A stretch of DNA of 64,000 nt from an uncultured Flavobacteriaceae bacterium (lineage in GTDB: Bacteria; Bacteroidota; Bacteroidia; Flavobacteriales; Flavobacteriaceae). Both the position numbers and the translations under genes were made by a program. This document shows positions 36,248 through 44,910 of this stretch, piece after piece. Each line of letters begins with the position of its first letter. Positions within the stretch are counted from its first letter, which is position 1. Under the pieces are notes generated by a model. The model worked only from the letters and a program-made list of their open reading frames with translations, was not told the DNA's origin and ran no database searches. Location of the stretch: assembly GCA_947502635.1 (NCBI GenBank), contig CANNAN010000002.1, positions 186,001 to 250,000 of the forward strand. The letters run 5' to 3'.

Positions 36248-36832
36248 TTAGTTGACAATAGCTACCTGTCTTTTAGAGGAGCCAATTAAAGTGATTGTGT
36301 TGCCATTCGTATTTTTATATACAAATTTGTTTTCTTTACCATGAGATTTTTTAATGACTTTTGCAGGGGTAGAAAACGCAACGACATCTAAGTCTAACTC
36401 GTGCGAATCTGAACTTTTGCTAAAGTTTTCGATCAATGAGTTAAATGCGATTGTTGTCTTTTCGCTAAGAATATAGTGTTTACAACTTCCTTTATGTTCT
36501 ATTAATAAAGCGAGCTCTTTAGTATTAAAACCTATCATAGGTTTTTTACTTAAAGGTATTGCAAAACAGTTAGGACTTAATTTTACAACTTCAGTACTGT
36601 TATAATTATATCCTTTTTTTAAAAGAATCTGCATTAAATCTTTATGAGCCTCAAGAAAATGCTGAGGTAGAAATGCTACAGAAGTATGATTAATTTGATT
36701 AGAAATCCTGTTAAACCCTTTACCAATAGAATAAACAGAAACAGGATTGTTGTTAGCAAAAATTGACGCTGGTATCATCGATATAGCACCAAATCCAATA
36801 GTACCAGATGATAAAAATTTTCTTCGATTCAT
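36248..36832 (-). CDS. Tat-exported protein of unknown function
   Basis: A 194-residue protein beginning MNRRKFLSSGTIGFGAIS, a clear twin-arginine signal (RRKFL) with a hydrophobic region ending ASIFANNN. The mature part has no recognised domain; it is rich in strands (KPMIGFNTKELALLIEHKGS). Tat export suggests folding before export, perhaps with a cofactor. It lies 142 bases upstream of the formyltransferase gene on the same strand. Confidence 0.65.
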   Translation of the reverse strand: MNRRKFLSSGTIGFGAISMIPASIFANNNPVSVYSIGKGFNRISNQINHTSVAFLPQHFLEAHKDLMQILLKKGYNYNSTEVVKLSPNCFAIPLSKKPMIGFNTKELALLIEHKGSCKHYILSEKTTIAFNSLIENFSKSSDSHELDLDVVAFSTPAKVIKKSHGKENKFVYKNTNGNTITLIGSSKRQVAIVN

Positions 36833-37344
36833 AAAAAGAGGTATGTAAAGTTAGTAATAGGTTATAATAGTTGGTTATTAAGAATTTAACCTAAAAATAA
36901 GAGATTTTTTTTACATTTATTAAAAATATGTAAGTTTTTTATTCTAATTTAGCATAATTGATTGATTGTCAGTATACTTATGTGTTTTTGGATGTTAATG
37001 TAATATTTTTTATAGTAAAGAATTGATGATTAGTTTTGTGTTTCAACAGAATATTAAATGATTTCAACGAATAAATAATTTGCTAAGGCTATTAATTATC
37101 TTACATTAAAAAATACTGTTTTTGTTCACTAAATTTTTGAAACTTCAGTAATAACTTCCTACTTTGGAAGCATGGAAATTCTCAAAAAATTTATGGAAAG
37201 AAGCAACCTTTTTAATTAATCTTTGTCTTATATCTAAATGAGATTAATAATGACTGAAAATATTTTTAGAAAAATCATATAAAAAACGTCTGAGAGTAAG
37301 CCCGAAATCGTAAATACCTTATGATATTAATTAAATATAAATTT
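36833..37344. other. Long AT-rich gap with a possible promoter
   Basis: About 510 bases with no credible gene. TTTG at 37136-37139, 19 bases, then CTACTTTG at 37159-37166 resembles a Bacteroidota promoter facing right, ending just before a 15-codon ORF at 37172-37219. A transcript starting there would give the lipoprotein gene a leader of about 170 bases. Confidence 0.45.
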
Positions 37345-37815
37345 ATGAAAAACACATTTCTTTTTTTAATTGCAATTAGTTTAATATCCTGCGGAACACC
37401 AAAAACCGTAAGGAATTCAAAAAAAGTAATTAAAGGCGATTGGTTATTACATTCCATAGCTTATAGTGAAAAAGGAACTTATAATGTTAGTCTGCTTAAT
37501 GATGCTTCAAAAGAATGTTTTGAGGGAAGTACATGGCAGTTTGTTCCTAACAATAATACAGGGATTTATAACATTAATAAGTCTAGTTGTTCAAGTGGTG
37601 CTCGCAATTTTGTGTTTACTATTCAAGAAATTGATCCACAAACTGGGCTTTACGATTTTCTGCTTAAGCCGACTGATGAGAAATATAAATCTAACACGAA
37701 CAAAGGTTTTCGATTAAATTTAACGGCATTGTCTGACATAGCAATGGAATGGGAACAAACCGTGCGAGTTGACGGTAAACCGTTTACAATTACAATGAAT
37801 TTTAATAAACAATAA
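37345..37815 (+). CDS. Lipocalin-like lipoprotein
   Basis: A 156-residue lipoprotein (lipobox LISLISCGTPK) with the lipocalin-like pattern KGDWLLHSIAYSEKGTYNVS at the start of the mature part and FNKQ-type strands at the end. Such proteins sit in the outer membrane in Bacteroidota; the ligand is unknown. The ATG at 37345 is chosen over an in-frame ATG at 37321 because it places the lipobox at a standard distance. It is 6 bases upstream of the OmpA-family gene, so the two form an operon. Confidence 0.75.
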   Translation: MKNTFLFLIAISLISCGTPKTVRNSKKVIKGDWLLHSIAYSEKGTYNVSLLNDASKECFEGSTWQFVPNNNTGIYNINKSSCSSGARNFVFTIQEIDPQTGLYDFLLKPTDEKYKSNTNKGFRLNLTALSDIAMEWEQTVRVDGKPFTITMNFNKQ

Positions 37816-37821
37816 AAAATA

Positions 37822-38526
37822 ATGAAGACATTTTTAAACAGAATCGGATTGAGCTTTTTAGCACTTATTTTAACAATGAGTCTAACAAATTGTAAAGCCG
37901 TGCAAAATGCGAATAACAAACAAAAAGGAGCCGTAATTGGAGCTACTGGCGGTGCCATTTTGGGAGCCATTATTGGTAATAACATCGGTAAAGGAGGTAA
38001 TGGAGAATTAGGAGCTGTTATTGGCGGTGTTGTTGGTGGCGGTGCAGGAATTCTTATTGGAAACAAGATGGATAAACAAGCCCAAAAAATTGAAGAAGAA
38101 ATTCCAGGAGCGCAAGTTGAACGTGTTGATGATGGTATTGTTGTAACGTTTGATGAAGGTAGTGGGGTTTACTTTGATACCAGTAAATATAATATTAATA
38201 CAGCATCTCAACAAACATTAAACAAACTGATAGGTGTTTTTAAAGAATACCCAGACACCAATATTTTAGTAGTTGGGCATACAGATAGTGCTGGAGCAGA
38301 AGATTATAACATGACACTTTCAAAAAACAGAGCTCAATCTGTGACCAACTATTTAGTAGGAAAAGGGTTGAGTAGCGGAAGATTTACTACCAATTGGTAT
38401 GGAGAAACTCAGCCAATGCATGATAATTCTACAGCGGCAGGACGTGCTAAAAACAGACGTGTGAATGTGGCTATTTTACCAAATGAAAAAATGGTAGAGG
38501 ATGCAAAAAAACAGGCAGGAAATTAA
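37822..38526 (+). CDS. OmpA-family lipoprotein with glycine-zipper segment
   Basis: A 234-residue outer-membrane lipoprotein (lipobox ILTMSLTNCKAVQ). Residues about 33-80 form a glycine zipper (IGATGGAILGAIIGNNIGKG). Residues about 110-225 are the OmpA C-terminal domain that binds peptidoglycan (NILVVGHTDSAGAEDYNMTL, ending GRAKNRRVNVAI). It anchors the envelope. It is the second gene of a pair with the lipocalin-like lipoprotein and ends at a strong terminator. Confidence 0.9.
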   Translation: MKTFLNRIGLSFLALILTMSLTNCKAVQNANNKQKGAVIGATGGAILGAIIGNNIGKGGNGELGAVIGGVVGGGAGILIGNKMDKQAQKIEEEIPGAQVERVDDGIVVTFDEGSGVYFDTSKYNINTASQQTLNKLIGVFKEYPDTNILVVGHTDSAGAEDYNMTLSKNRAQSVTNYLVGKGLSSGRFTTNWYGETQPMHDNSTAAGRAKNRRVNVAILPNEKMVEDAKKQAGN

Positions 38527-38581
38527 AAACAAATGAAAATTTAGACCCAAGGGTTAAAGAATTTTTAGATTAAACTTGCAT

Positions 38582-38623
38582 AAATCTCGTTTTCAATGTT
38601 ATTTTGAAAACGAGATTTTTTTT
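38582..38623 (+). terminator. Strong rho-independent terminator
   Basis: A 15-bp perfect stem (38582-38596 with 38604-38618; sequence AAATCTCGTTTTCAA) with a 7-nt loop, running into a T8 stretch. It ends the lipoprotein-OmpA operon. Its presence excludes a start for the next gene at 38576. Confidence 0.95.
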
Positions 38624-38641
38624 ACTCAAAAAATAACTTTA

Positions 38642-40768
38642 ATGATAGATATATTACAATTTATTACCTCGCAAACTAACCTGCCAGAAACGAGCATTAA
38701 AAATACGGTTCAGCTTCTTAATGAAGATTGCACCGTTCCTTTTATTTCGCGTTACCGAAAGGAAAGGACTGGTAATTTAGATGAGGTTCAAATAGGAGAG
38801 ATTGTAAAATATAAAGAAGTATTTGAAGTTTTAGAAAAACGAAAAAAAACCATTTTAAAAGCTTTAGAAGAACAAGCTGTTTTAACACCTGAGTTGAAAC
38901 AAAAAGTAATATCTGCTCCAGATTTAACAACGCTTGAGGATCTTTATTTGCCGTATAAAAAAAGCAGAAAAACGAAAGCAGAAACAGCTCGTAAAAACGG
39001 ATTGGAGCCTTTAGCGAAGATTATTATGAGTCAGAATGCAAATGATGTCGAATCGATTGCTTTTAAATATATAAAAGGAGACGTTAATTCGGTTGAAGCT
39101 GCTTTAGAAGGTGCTAGACATATTATTGCCGAATGGGTAAACGAGCGTACCGATATTAGAAATAATATTCGTTATCAATTAGAACGCTTTGCAATGATTT
39201 CTACGAAAGTGGTAAAAACAAAAGTGGAAGATGAGGCCGCTCAGAAATTTAGAGACTATTTTGATTGGTCTGAGAGTTTAAGTAGAATTCCATCACACAG
39301 ATTGCTAGCTATATTAAGAGCCGAAAACGAAGGTTTTATTCGTGTTAAAATAGAAATTGACAACGAAAGGGCTTTAGATAAAATTGAAAGTAGAATAATT
39401 CGTAGTAATAATGCATGTGCAGACCAAATAGAGCTAGCAATTAAAGATGCTTATAAGCGTTTGTTGCTGCCGTCTTTAAGTAATGAAGCTTTGCAAATAG
39501 CGAAGGAGAAAGCAGACGAATCTGCTATTAATGTGTTTGCGAAAAACTTAAAACAGCTATTACTAGGATCGCCCTTGGGAGAAAAGCGCATCTTGGCCAT
39601 CGATCCTGGGTTTAGAACAGGCTGTAAGGTGGTATGTTTAGATGCACAGGGACAATTAAAATATAATGAAACCATCTATCCGCACCCACCAAAAAGTGAT
39701 GCAATAGGTGCAATAAAAAAAATAAGTTCTTTGGCAGATGCTTATAAAATAGAAGCTATTGCTATAGGAAACGGTACAGCGTCAAGAGAAACAGAAGCAT
39801 TAATTAGAAAGATTCATTTTAAGAATGACATTCAGGTTTTTGTAGTAAGTGAGGCGGGAGCCAGTATTTATTCGGCATCCAAAATAGCGCGCGAAGAATT
39901 CCCCGATTACGATGTTACGGTAAGAGGCTCGGTGTCTATTGGTAGACGGTTACAAGACCCTCTAGCAGAATTGGTTAAAATTGATGCGAAATCTATTGGT
40001 GTCGGGCAATATCAACATGATGTAGATCAAACAAAACTTCAAAAGTCCTTGGATGGCGTGGTAGCGCATTGCGTAAATTCTGTTGGTGTAAATATCAATA
40101 CAGCAAGTAAAAGTTTATTAAGTTATGTGTCTGGTATTGGTCCTAAATTGGCAGAAAATATTTTTAATTTTCGTAATGAAAATGGGGTGTTTATATCAAG
40201 AAACGATATTAAAAAAGTACCACGTTTAGGAGGTAAAGCTTTTGAGCAAGGAGCTGCCTTTTTAAGAATTAAAGATGCTAAAAATCCGTTAGACGATTCT
40301 GCTGTGCATCCCGAAAGTTATGCTGTAATTACTAAAATGGCGAAAGATATGGGTAAAAGTATTCAGGATCTTATTGGTAATGCAGAGCTTCTAAAAAAAA
40401 TAGATTTAAAAAAATATTGTACGGAGTCCATTGGATTACCAACGCTTCAAGATATTATTAAAGAACTTGAAAAACCAGGATTAGATATTCGGGAGCAAGC
40501 AAAAGTATTTACCTTTAATCAGAATATAAAGACTATTTCAGATTTAAGAGAAGGGCAATTACTTCCTGGCATTGTTAATAATATTACGAACTTTGGCTGT
40601 TTTGTAGATGTTGGTATTAAAGAAAGCGGGTTAATTCATGTCTCAAACCTGTCTGATGCCTTTGTAAAAGATGTTAATGAACACGTAAGTTTACATCAAC
40701 AAATTATAGTAAAAGTGTTGGAAGTTGATATTCCTAGAAAGCGTATTCAGTTAAAATTGCATAAGTGA
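38642..40768 (+). CDS. tex: Tex family RNA-binding protein
   Basis: A 708-residue Tex (Spt6-related) protein, the usual family length. It has an N-terminal helical domain, an RNase H-like YqgF domain (about residues 320-430: ILAIDPGFRTGCKVVCLDAQ), helix-hairpin-helix motifs (NINTASKSLLSYVSGIGPKL), and a C-terminal S1 RNA-binding domain (about 630-705: GIVNNITNFGCFVDVGIKES). It acts on RNA in transcription-related processes. The ATG at 38642 is preferred because a terminator occupies the longer in-frame extension. Confidence 0.94.
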   Translation: MIDILQFITSQTNLPETSIKNTVQLLNEDCTVPFISRYRKERTGNLDEVQIGEIVKYKEVFEVLEKRKKTILKALEEQAVLTPELKQKVISAPDLTTLEDLYLPYKKSRKTKAETARKNGLEPLAKIIMSQNANDVESIAFKYIKGDVNSVEAALEGARHIIAEWVNERTDIRNNIRYQLERFAMISTKVVKTKVEDEAAQKFRDYFDWSESLSRIPSHRLLAILRAENEGFIRVKIEIDNERALDKIESRIIRSNNACADQIELAIKDAYKRLLLPSLSNEALQIAKEKADESAINVFAKNLKQLLLGSPLGEKRILAIDPGFRTGCKVVCLDAQGQLKYNETIYPHPPKSDAIGAIKKISSLADAYKIEAIAIGNGTASRETEALIRKIHFKNDIQVFVVSEAGASIYSASKIAREEFPDYDVTVRGSVSIGRRLQDPLAELVKIDAKSIGVGQYQHDVDQTKLQKSLDGVVAHCVNSVGVNINTASKSLLSYVSGIGPKLAENIFNFRNENGVFISRNDIKKVPRLGGKAFEQGAAFLRIKDAKNPLDDSAVHPESYAVITKMAKDMGKSIQDLIGNAELLKKIDLKKYCTESIGLPTLQDIIKELEKPGLDIREQAKVFTFNQNIKTISDLREGQLLPGIVNNITNFGCFVDVGIKESGLIHVSNLSDAFVKDVNEHVSLHQQIIVKVLEVDIPRKRIQLKLHK

Positions 40769-41039
40769 TTTTATCTGATGGATATTTTTTGTCATTCTTT
40801 TTGTAGTTATACATTGTGATAAAAGCAGCAGCAGAACAATATGAGAAGTATACCTTTTTCATATTTCGGGATGGGACCAAATTACCGCGAACGTCTTTTT
40901 AAGTTCAATCTTCTATTTCGGTATTATGTCCACTGGATAGTAACTTGGTATTAGTAGACCATTATTCTCAATAATAAGCTTTTAAATATTTTTTTTCATA
41001 ATAAATTGAAAATAATGACTTGTACAACGATTACATACC

Positions 41040-41786
41040 TTATAATTCAATTCCAATTCCTAAATTAACAGTAGTTGGTTCTTTTTCATTCTTAAAACTG
41101 ACATAGTTACTTAAATCTGAATTAGAATCATTATTTTTTATTGAGTTAAAATATTGATTAATTTTTAGGCTTAAAAAGCCTTTTGTGTTAGTAGAAAAAG
41201 AAATATTCTTTTTTAATTGTATAAATGCTCCAAAACTTATTGAATTAAATCTGTCTTTTATGTCGTTGTTATAATTTTGAGATAAGTTAGTATTAACTAT
41301 TGGGTCTGCTATGGGGTTTTCTCCAACTGTATTAAAATTGGTATTACTAATTTTTGATTCTCCTTTCTCCTTGGCTGAAACTAAAAAACTTGAAAAACCA
41401 CCAATTCCAAATAGATATGAACTGTTATTCCCAAAATGAAAGTTTAAGTTAATTGGTGTTTGAATTTGACTAACATTTCTATTACCATCATTTATAACAT
41501 AACCAACTTTGTTTTCAATAGAAAATCTGTCAATATAAAAACCAATTCCGAAATCAATAGAGGTTTTTTTATTTAGTGAATAGCTTAGGCTTGGTAAAAC
41601 AAAAGCTCCGATATTCATAGAAGATTTGGTTTGAGGGTTTCCGTTAACATTAGAGTCTGTAAGTTTACTCGTTTTTGGAACTGATAAGGTTGTGCCTGTT
41701 GATAATTGAATTTTCACTTTTCTTTCTTGCGAGTAAGATTTTATTAAAAATAACAATAATAATGCAATCAGAAATTTTTGTTTCAT
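41040..41786 (-). CDS. Outer-membrane beta-barrel protein
   Basis: A 248-residue exported protein (signal KFLIALLLLFLIKSYSQ) with alternating beta-barrel strands such as FVLPSLSYSLNKKTSIDFGI and IGFYIDRFSIENKVGYVIND, and a final strand ending in L (TTVNLGIGIEL). It is probably an outer-membrane barrel of the porin-like type. No family is recognised beyond this. The gene is flanked by a 9-bp inverted repeat (TAAGGTATG) that includes its stop codon, discussed as a possible solitary cassette. Confidence 0.7.
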   Translation of the reverse strand: MKQKFLIALLLLFLIKSYSQERKVKIQLSTGTTLSVPKTSKLTDSNVNGNPQTKSSMNIGAFVLPSLSYSLNKKTSIDFGIGFYIDRFSIENKVGYVINDGNRNVSQIQTPINLNFHFGNNSSYLFGIGGFSSFLVSAKEKGESKISNTNFNTVGENPIADPIVNTNLSQNYNNDIKDRFNSISFGAFIQLKKNISFSTNTKGFLSLKINQYFNSIKNNDSNSDLSNYVSFKNEKEPTTVNLGIGIEL

Positions 41787-42048
41787 GGTTTGGGTTTTGT
41801 TAAGGTATGCTAACGTTTTGTATATGATCTCGTTGCTTGTTTAAGCGATTAAAGTACTAAAATTACTCAGAACTGACTGAAAACCCCGCAGAATTTTCCA
41901 AGTTCAAAACAATCCAAGCAATGAATTATACAGCCTTGTGAGCCATAGATAGATTTGAGCAAGCGCACTTGAATGCTTCTTTTTTCCATTGGAATAAAAT
42001 CCATCTACACAACAGTTTTGATAGACATTATAACAATTAGATTTTAGT
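41787..42048 (-). other. Possible attC-like spacer between two minus-strand genes
   Basis: Read on the minus strand, the stretch starts after the 42049-42534 gene and ends in AAAACGTTAGCATACC just before the 41786 gene. GTTAGC is the type of end seen in the 63.1-kb attC-like element. The bases that follow (GCATACCTTA) are answered by an inverse copy at the end of the gene (41034-41042 versus 41801-41809). A 63-codon ORF at 41904-42095 on the minus strand is not credible. Assignment as attC-like is tentative. Confidence 0.35.
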
Positions 42049-42534
42049 TTAAATGGCCTTTTTTTTAATATTATACATTTTAAATAAATCAACAAATCCC
42101 TTTTTTATTTTATTCACTTCAGACTGTGGTGTATTCCTTTTTAGAAAAATTGTTATACTAGATGTGGTTTCCCCATTGAAATGTTCTCCAGTTTTTATAT
42201 TAATCTTTTTAGTCTCAATAGAATTATTGGGAAAAAATATTTGAATGTCTTTACTTTCAGCTTTTTGCTGGACCGTTATTTCTGAATACTCTTTTGCGGT
42301 TAAATAATATGCTGTTGAACAAAGTTTAAAAGCTGTACAGAATTGTATAAATTTAATCGTTTTGTTATGGTTAAAGTCAACCCCTTCAAGTAAATAGTTG
42401 TAATTTTTTTCGCTATCATAAAGCTTGTGTATATCTATTTTTTCACTCAAAGATAGAAGCGCTTCTGCTTTAGTTTGACTTGAACATTTTGTATAGATAG
42501 ATAATAAAAAGAATACAATAAATAAATTTTTCAT
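42049..42534 (-). CDS. Secreted protein of unknown function
   Basis: A 161-residue protein with a signal peptide (FIVFFLLSIYTKCSSQ; a lipoprotein form is possible). The mature part has an AEALLSLSEKIDIHKLYD helix and a C-terminal helix (FVDLFKMYNIKKK). I recognise no family. It lies upstream of the beta-barrel gene on the same strand with a 262-base gap that looks like a repeat or attC-like spacer. Confidence 0.6.
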   Translation of the reverse strand: MKNLFIVFFLLSIYTKCSSQTKAEALLSLSEKIDIHKLYDSEKNYNYLLEGVDFNHNKTIKFIQFCTAFKLCSTAYYLTAKEYSEITVQQKAESKDIQIFFPNNSIETKKINIKTGEHFNGETTSSITIFLKRNTPQSEVNKIKKGFVDLFKMYNIKKKAI

Positions 42535-42654
42535 AATTGGGTGATGCTTTTTTTGAGTTATGGTGTACAGGCCAAGATAATAACCTTTTAAGCATTTAAA
42601 TTAATTTACCATAACAATTTGTAATGTTATCAATTTCTTTGAGACCTAGTAAGC

Positions 42655-43503
42655 ATGACACATTTATTCTCTGAATTTTCTACAGATGCTATTTTAAAGG
42701 TGGGCAATGAGTCTCTTTTAGAAACGTACAAGCAATCTAAACAGGTAGAATTATTTACGTTTATAAGAACTAAAGCTTCAAGAGCAGAAATTGTTGTGGA
42801 TAGTATTCCTTTTACGATTCAACCCCATAGTGTTTTAGCGCTAACCAATATTCAATATTTACAATTTATTGAAGGCGAAGATCTGGTGGTATATCAATTT
42901 AACAGAGAGTTTTATTGTATTAAAGACCATGACCAGGAAGTAGGCTGTGCTGGGTTGTTATTTTTTGGGAATGAACACCTGCCTCTTATTCATTTAGATG
43001 AAAAAGAGCAGAATAAGTTCAATATACTTCATGAGGTGTTTGTAGATGAGTTAGAAACTAAAGATAATATTCAAGCCGAAATGTTGCGTATGCTTATGGC
43101 TAGATTTATTATTAAAAGCACACGTATACTTAAAGCTAAAGACGATACAGAAACACTACCAACCTCTAAAGATTCAAAAATAGAATTATTGAGAGGCTTC
43201 AATGTGTTAGTAGAATCACATTTTAGGCAAGAGCATAGTGTGAGTTTTTATGCAGATAAACTTTTTAAATCACCAAAAACCTTATCCAATACATTTGCCA
43301 AACTAAATACGAGTCCGTTAAAAATAATTCACGAGCGTCTTATTCTTGAATCAAAACGGTTATTGGTCTACACTGACAAAACAGCCAAAGAAATTGCTTT
43401 CGAAATTGGCTTTGAAGATGCTTCACATTTAAGCCGATTGTTTAAAAAACACACCTCTTTATCCCCTTCAGACTTTAAAAAGCAACTTAAATCTGCTTCT
43501 TAG
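42655..43503 (+). CDS. AraC family transcriptional regulator
   Basis: A 282-residue regulator with an N-terminal ligand region (IPFTIQPHSVLALTNIQYLQ) and a C-terminal AraC domain (about 180-280: VSFYADKLFKSPKTLSNTFA, then AKEIAFEIGFEDASHLSRLF). The ligand is unknown. Two downstream promoters share a 15-base direct element with a second GGAA half-site 21 bases later, which fits binding by this protein. The first operator begins on the last base of its own stop codon. Its targets would be a 55-residue ORF and a carboxymuconolactone-decarboxylase gene. Confidence 0.88.
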   Translation: MTHLFSEFSTDAILKVGNESLLETYKQSKQVELFTFIRTKASRAEIVVDSIPFTIQPHSVLALTNIQYLQFIEGEDLVVYQFNREFYCIKDHDQEVGCAGLLFFGNEHLPLIHLDEKEQNKFNILHEVFVDELETKDNIQAEMLRMLMARFIIKSTRILKAKDDTETLPTSKDSKIELLRGFNVLVESHFRQEHSVSFYADKLFKSPKTLSNTFAKLNTSPLKIIHERLILESKRLLVYTDKTAKEIAFEIGFEDASHLSRLFKKHTSLSPSDFKKQLKSAS

Positions 43504-43537
43504 GAAAAATTGACAAGCTTTAGGGAATTACGTTCAT
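43503..43537 (+). promoter_or_regulatory. Putative AraC-protein operator 1
   Basis: GGAAAAATTGACAAG at 43503-43517 followed by a second GGAA half-site at 43524, 21 bases (two helical turns) downstream. The same pair recurs upstream of the 43895 gene with identical spacing. A -7-like CACCTTTG lies at 43560-43567, 42 bases after the element. Confidence 0.75.
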
Positions 43538-43559
43538 TTTATAACACCTTGTTGTAACG

Positions 43560-43567
43560 CACCTTTG
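43560..43567 (+). promoter_or_regulatory. -7-like box for the 55-residue ORF
   Basis: CACCTTTG, one base off TAnnTTTG, lies 29 bases upstream of the ATG at 43596. It sits at the same distance from the AraC-type operator as the box at 43831-43838. Confidence 0.55.
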
Positions 43568-43595
43568 TAGTGTATAATTAAAACATCAAAACGTT

Positions 43596-43763
43596 ATGAA
43601 ATTAAAACACATATCTATTTTCAATCTAATTGAAATATTCAGTCATAATAAGAAAAAGGTTCTTAATACTATAAGTCCTAAGACACACTGCGAACAAAAA
43701 CATATCCATGATTTTTATTGTGATGCAGAAAGGCCTTTTATAGATGCTAATATAATGCCTTAA
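43596..43763 (+). CDS. Small protein of 55 residues under the shared operator
   Basis: A short ORF encoding MKLKHISIFNLIEIFSHNKK and onward, with two cysteines and several histidines (HCEQKHIHDFYCDAERPF), a metal-binding type of pattern. No family is recognised. It is preceded by the operator and -7-like box described at 43503 and 43560, which strongly suggests expression. The following 10 bases lead into the second operator. Confidence 0.6.
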   Translation: MKLKHISIFNLIEIFSHNKKKVLNTISPKTHCEQKHIHDFYCDAERPFIDANIMP

Positions 43764-43773
43764 AAAAGGTAAG

Positions 43774-43808
43774 GGAAAAATTGACAAGTACAAAGGAAGA
43801 ACTTACAT
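43774..43808 (+). promoter_or_regulatory. Putative AraC-protein operator 2
   Basis: GGAAAAATTGACAAG at 43774-43788 is a 15-base exact copy of operator 1, with the second GGAA at 43795, again 21 bases on. The following bases (ACATGGTATAAC) also align with operator 1 without gaps. Confidence 0.75.
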
Positions 43809-43830
43809 GGTATAACCTTTTATACGGTTG

Positions 43831-43838
43831 CATCTTTG
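43831..43838 (+). promoter_or_regulatory. -7-like box for the CMD gene
   Basis: CATCTTTG lies 42 bases after operator 2, the same spacing as at operator 1. The ATG of the CMD gene follows 57 bases later. Confidence 0.55.
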
Positions 43839-43894
43839 TACCAGAATAAAAACAACAAAATTTTATAAAAAATAAATATTAAAAAATTAAGATT

Positions 43895-44443
43895 ATGAGC
43901 ACATTTAATGTACCAAAAAGAGAAGAAGTAAGCGAAAACAATCAAGCTATTTTCGATAATTTAAATAAAGCTTTGGGTTTTGTCCCAAATCTATATGCAA
44001 CCTATGCGCATAGTGATACGGCTTTAGAAAACTATTTAAACTTTTCAAACGCAAAAACATCATTATCTGCAAAAGAAAGAGAGGTTGTTAATTTAGCTGT
44101 AAGCGAAGTAAACCAATGTGTTTATTGTTTATCTGCGCATACTGCTATTGGAAAAATGAATGGTTTTACAGACGAGCAAATCTTAGAATTAAGAGCAGGA
44201 CAAGCAGCATTCGATTCTAAATTAAATGCTTTAGCACAGTTGGCTAAAAATATAACAGAAAACAGAGGAAAAACAGAGCAAGCTGTATTAGAAAATTTCT
44301 TTAATGCAGGATATACAAAAGGGAATTTAATTGATACGATTTCTTTAGTTGGAGACAAAACCATTTCTAATTATATACACCAAACAACACAGGTACCTGT
44401 AGATTTTCCAGTAGCGCAACCATTAGAAATTGCAACTGTATAA
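43895..44443 (+). CDS. Carboxymuconolactone decarboxylase (AhpD-like) family protein
   Basis: A 182-residue AhpD-fold protein with the redox CxxC and nearby His in VNQCVYCLSAHTAIGK (about residues 74-84). The N-terminal FDNLNKALGFVPNLYATYAH matches the peroxidase-related subgroup. Family members reduce peroxides or organic radicals using a protein thiol. It is under an AraC-type operator shared with the small ORF and followed after 58 bases by a secreted protein gene ending in a terminator, likely one operon. Confidence 0.9.
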   Translation: MSTFNVPKREEVSENNQAIFDNLNKALGFVPNLYATYAHSDTALENYLNFSNAKTSLSAKEREVVNLAVSEVNQCVYCLSAHTAIGKMNGFTDEQILELRAGQAAFDSKLNALAQLAKNITENRGKTEQAVLENFFNAGYTKGNLIDTISLVGDKTISNYIHQTTQVPVDFPVAQPLEIATV

Positions 44444-44501
44444 ACTGCGTAAATCAAAGTAAATTCATTAAATAATAATCACTAATAAATTTTTAAAAAC
44501 C

Positions 44502-44885
44502 ATGAAAAAAATCATTTCAATTTTAGTAATCGCATTAGCATTTACAATCAACACGAATGCACAGGACGCTATGCAAAAAGATGTAAAAACAGTATCCTTA
44601 GAACAAACTAAAGGCGAGTTTACGCAAAAAGGTTTAACATTAAGCGAAGGATCTTATGTTTTTGAAGTAGCAAACAATCATGTAGGAACAGATGTTGGTT
44701 TTGTTTTAGTACCAAAAGGAAAAGACGCAGCAAATCCTGAAAACCACATTAAAACAGCATATGTTACTACTGTGGTTAAAGATGGTAAGGTTGAAAAATC
44801 TAATACAACCACACTAAAAAAGGGTGAGTACATATATTTCTGTCCTTTAAACAAAACACCACAATATACACTTGTAGTTAAGTAG
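44502..44885 (+). CDS. Secreted cupredoxin-like protein
   Basis: A 127-residue exported protein (signal IISILVIALAFTINTNAQ) with a cupredoxin-type beta-sandwich pattern (LSEGSYVFEVANNHVGTDVG, ending GEYIYFCPLNKTPQYTLVVK). A plastocyanin would use His and Cys here plus a His/Met after Cys; the expected second His after Cys is replaced by Lys-Thr, so copper binding may be absent or altered. It lies 58 bases after the AhpD-like gene and is followed by a strong terminator. Confidence 0.7.
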   Translation: MKKIISILVIALAFTINTNAQDAMQKDVKTVSLEQTKGEFTQKGLTLSEGSYVFEVANNHVGTDVGFVLVPKGKDAANPENHIKTAYVTTVVKDGKVEKSNTTTLKKGEYIYFCPLNKTPQYTLVVK

Positions 44886-44910
44886 TAGTTTGATTAATTA
44901 GTAATAAAAA

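Noticed and set aside
38576-38641. Longer N-terminal extension of tex
   Set aside because: It overlaps a strong terminator hairpin, so transcription of this part as tex mRNA leader is implausible; the ATG at 38642 gives the normal length.
41904-42095. 63-codon minus-strand ORF
   Set aside because: It overlaps the end of the 42049-42534 gene, has no recognisable protein pattern and lies in what looks like an attC-like spacer.
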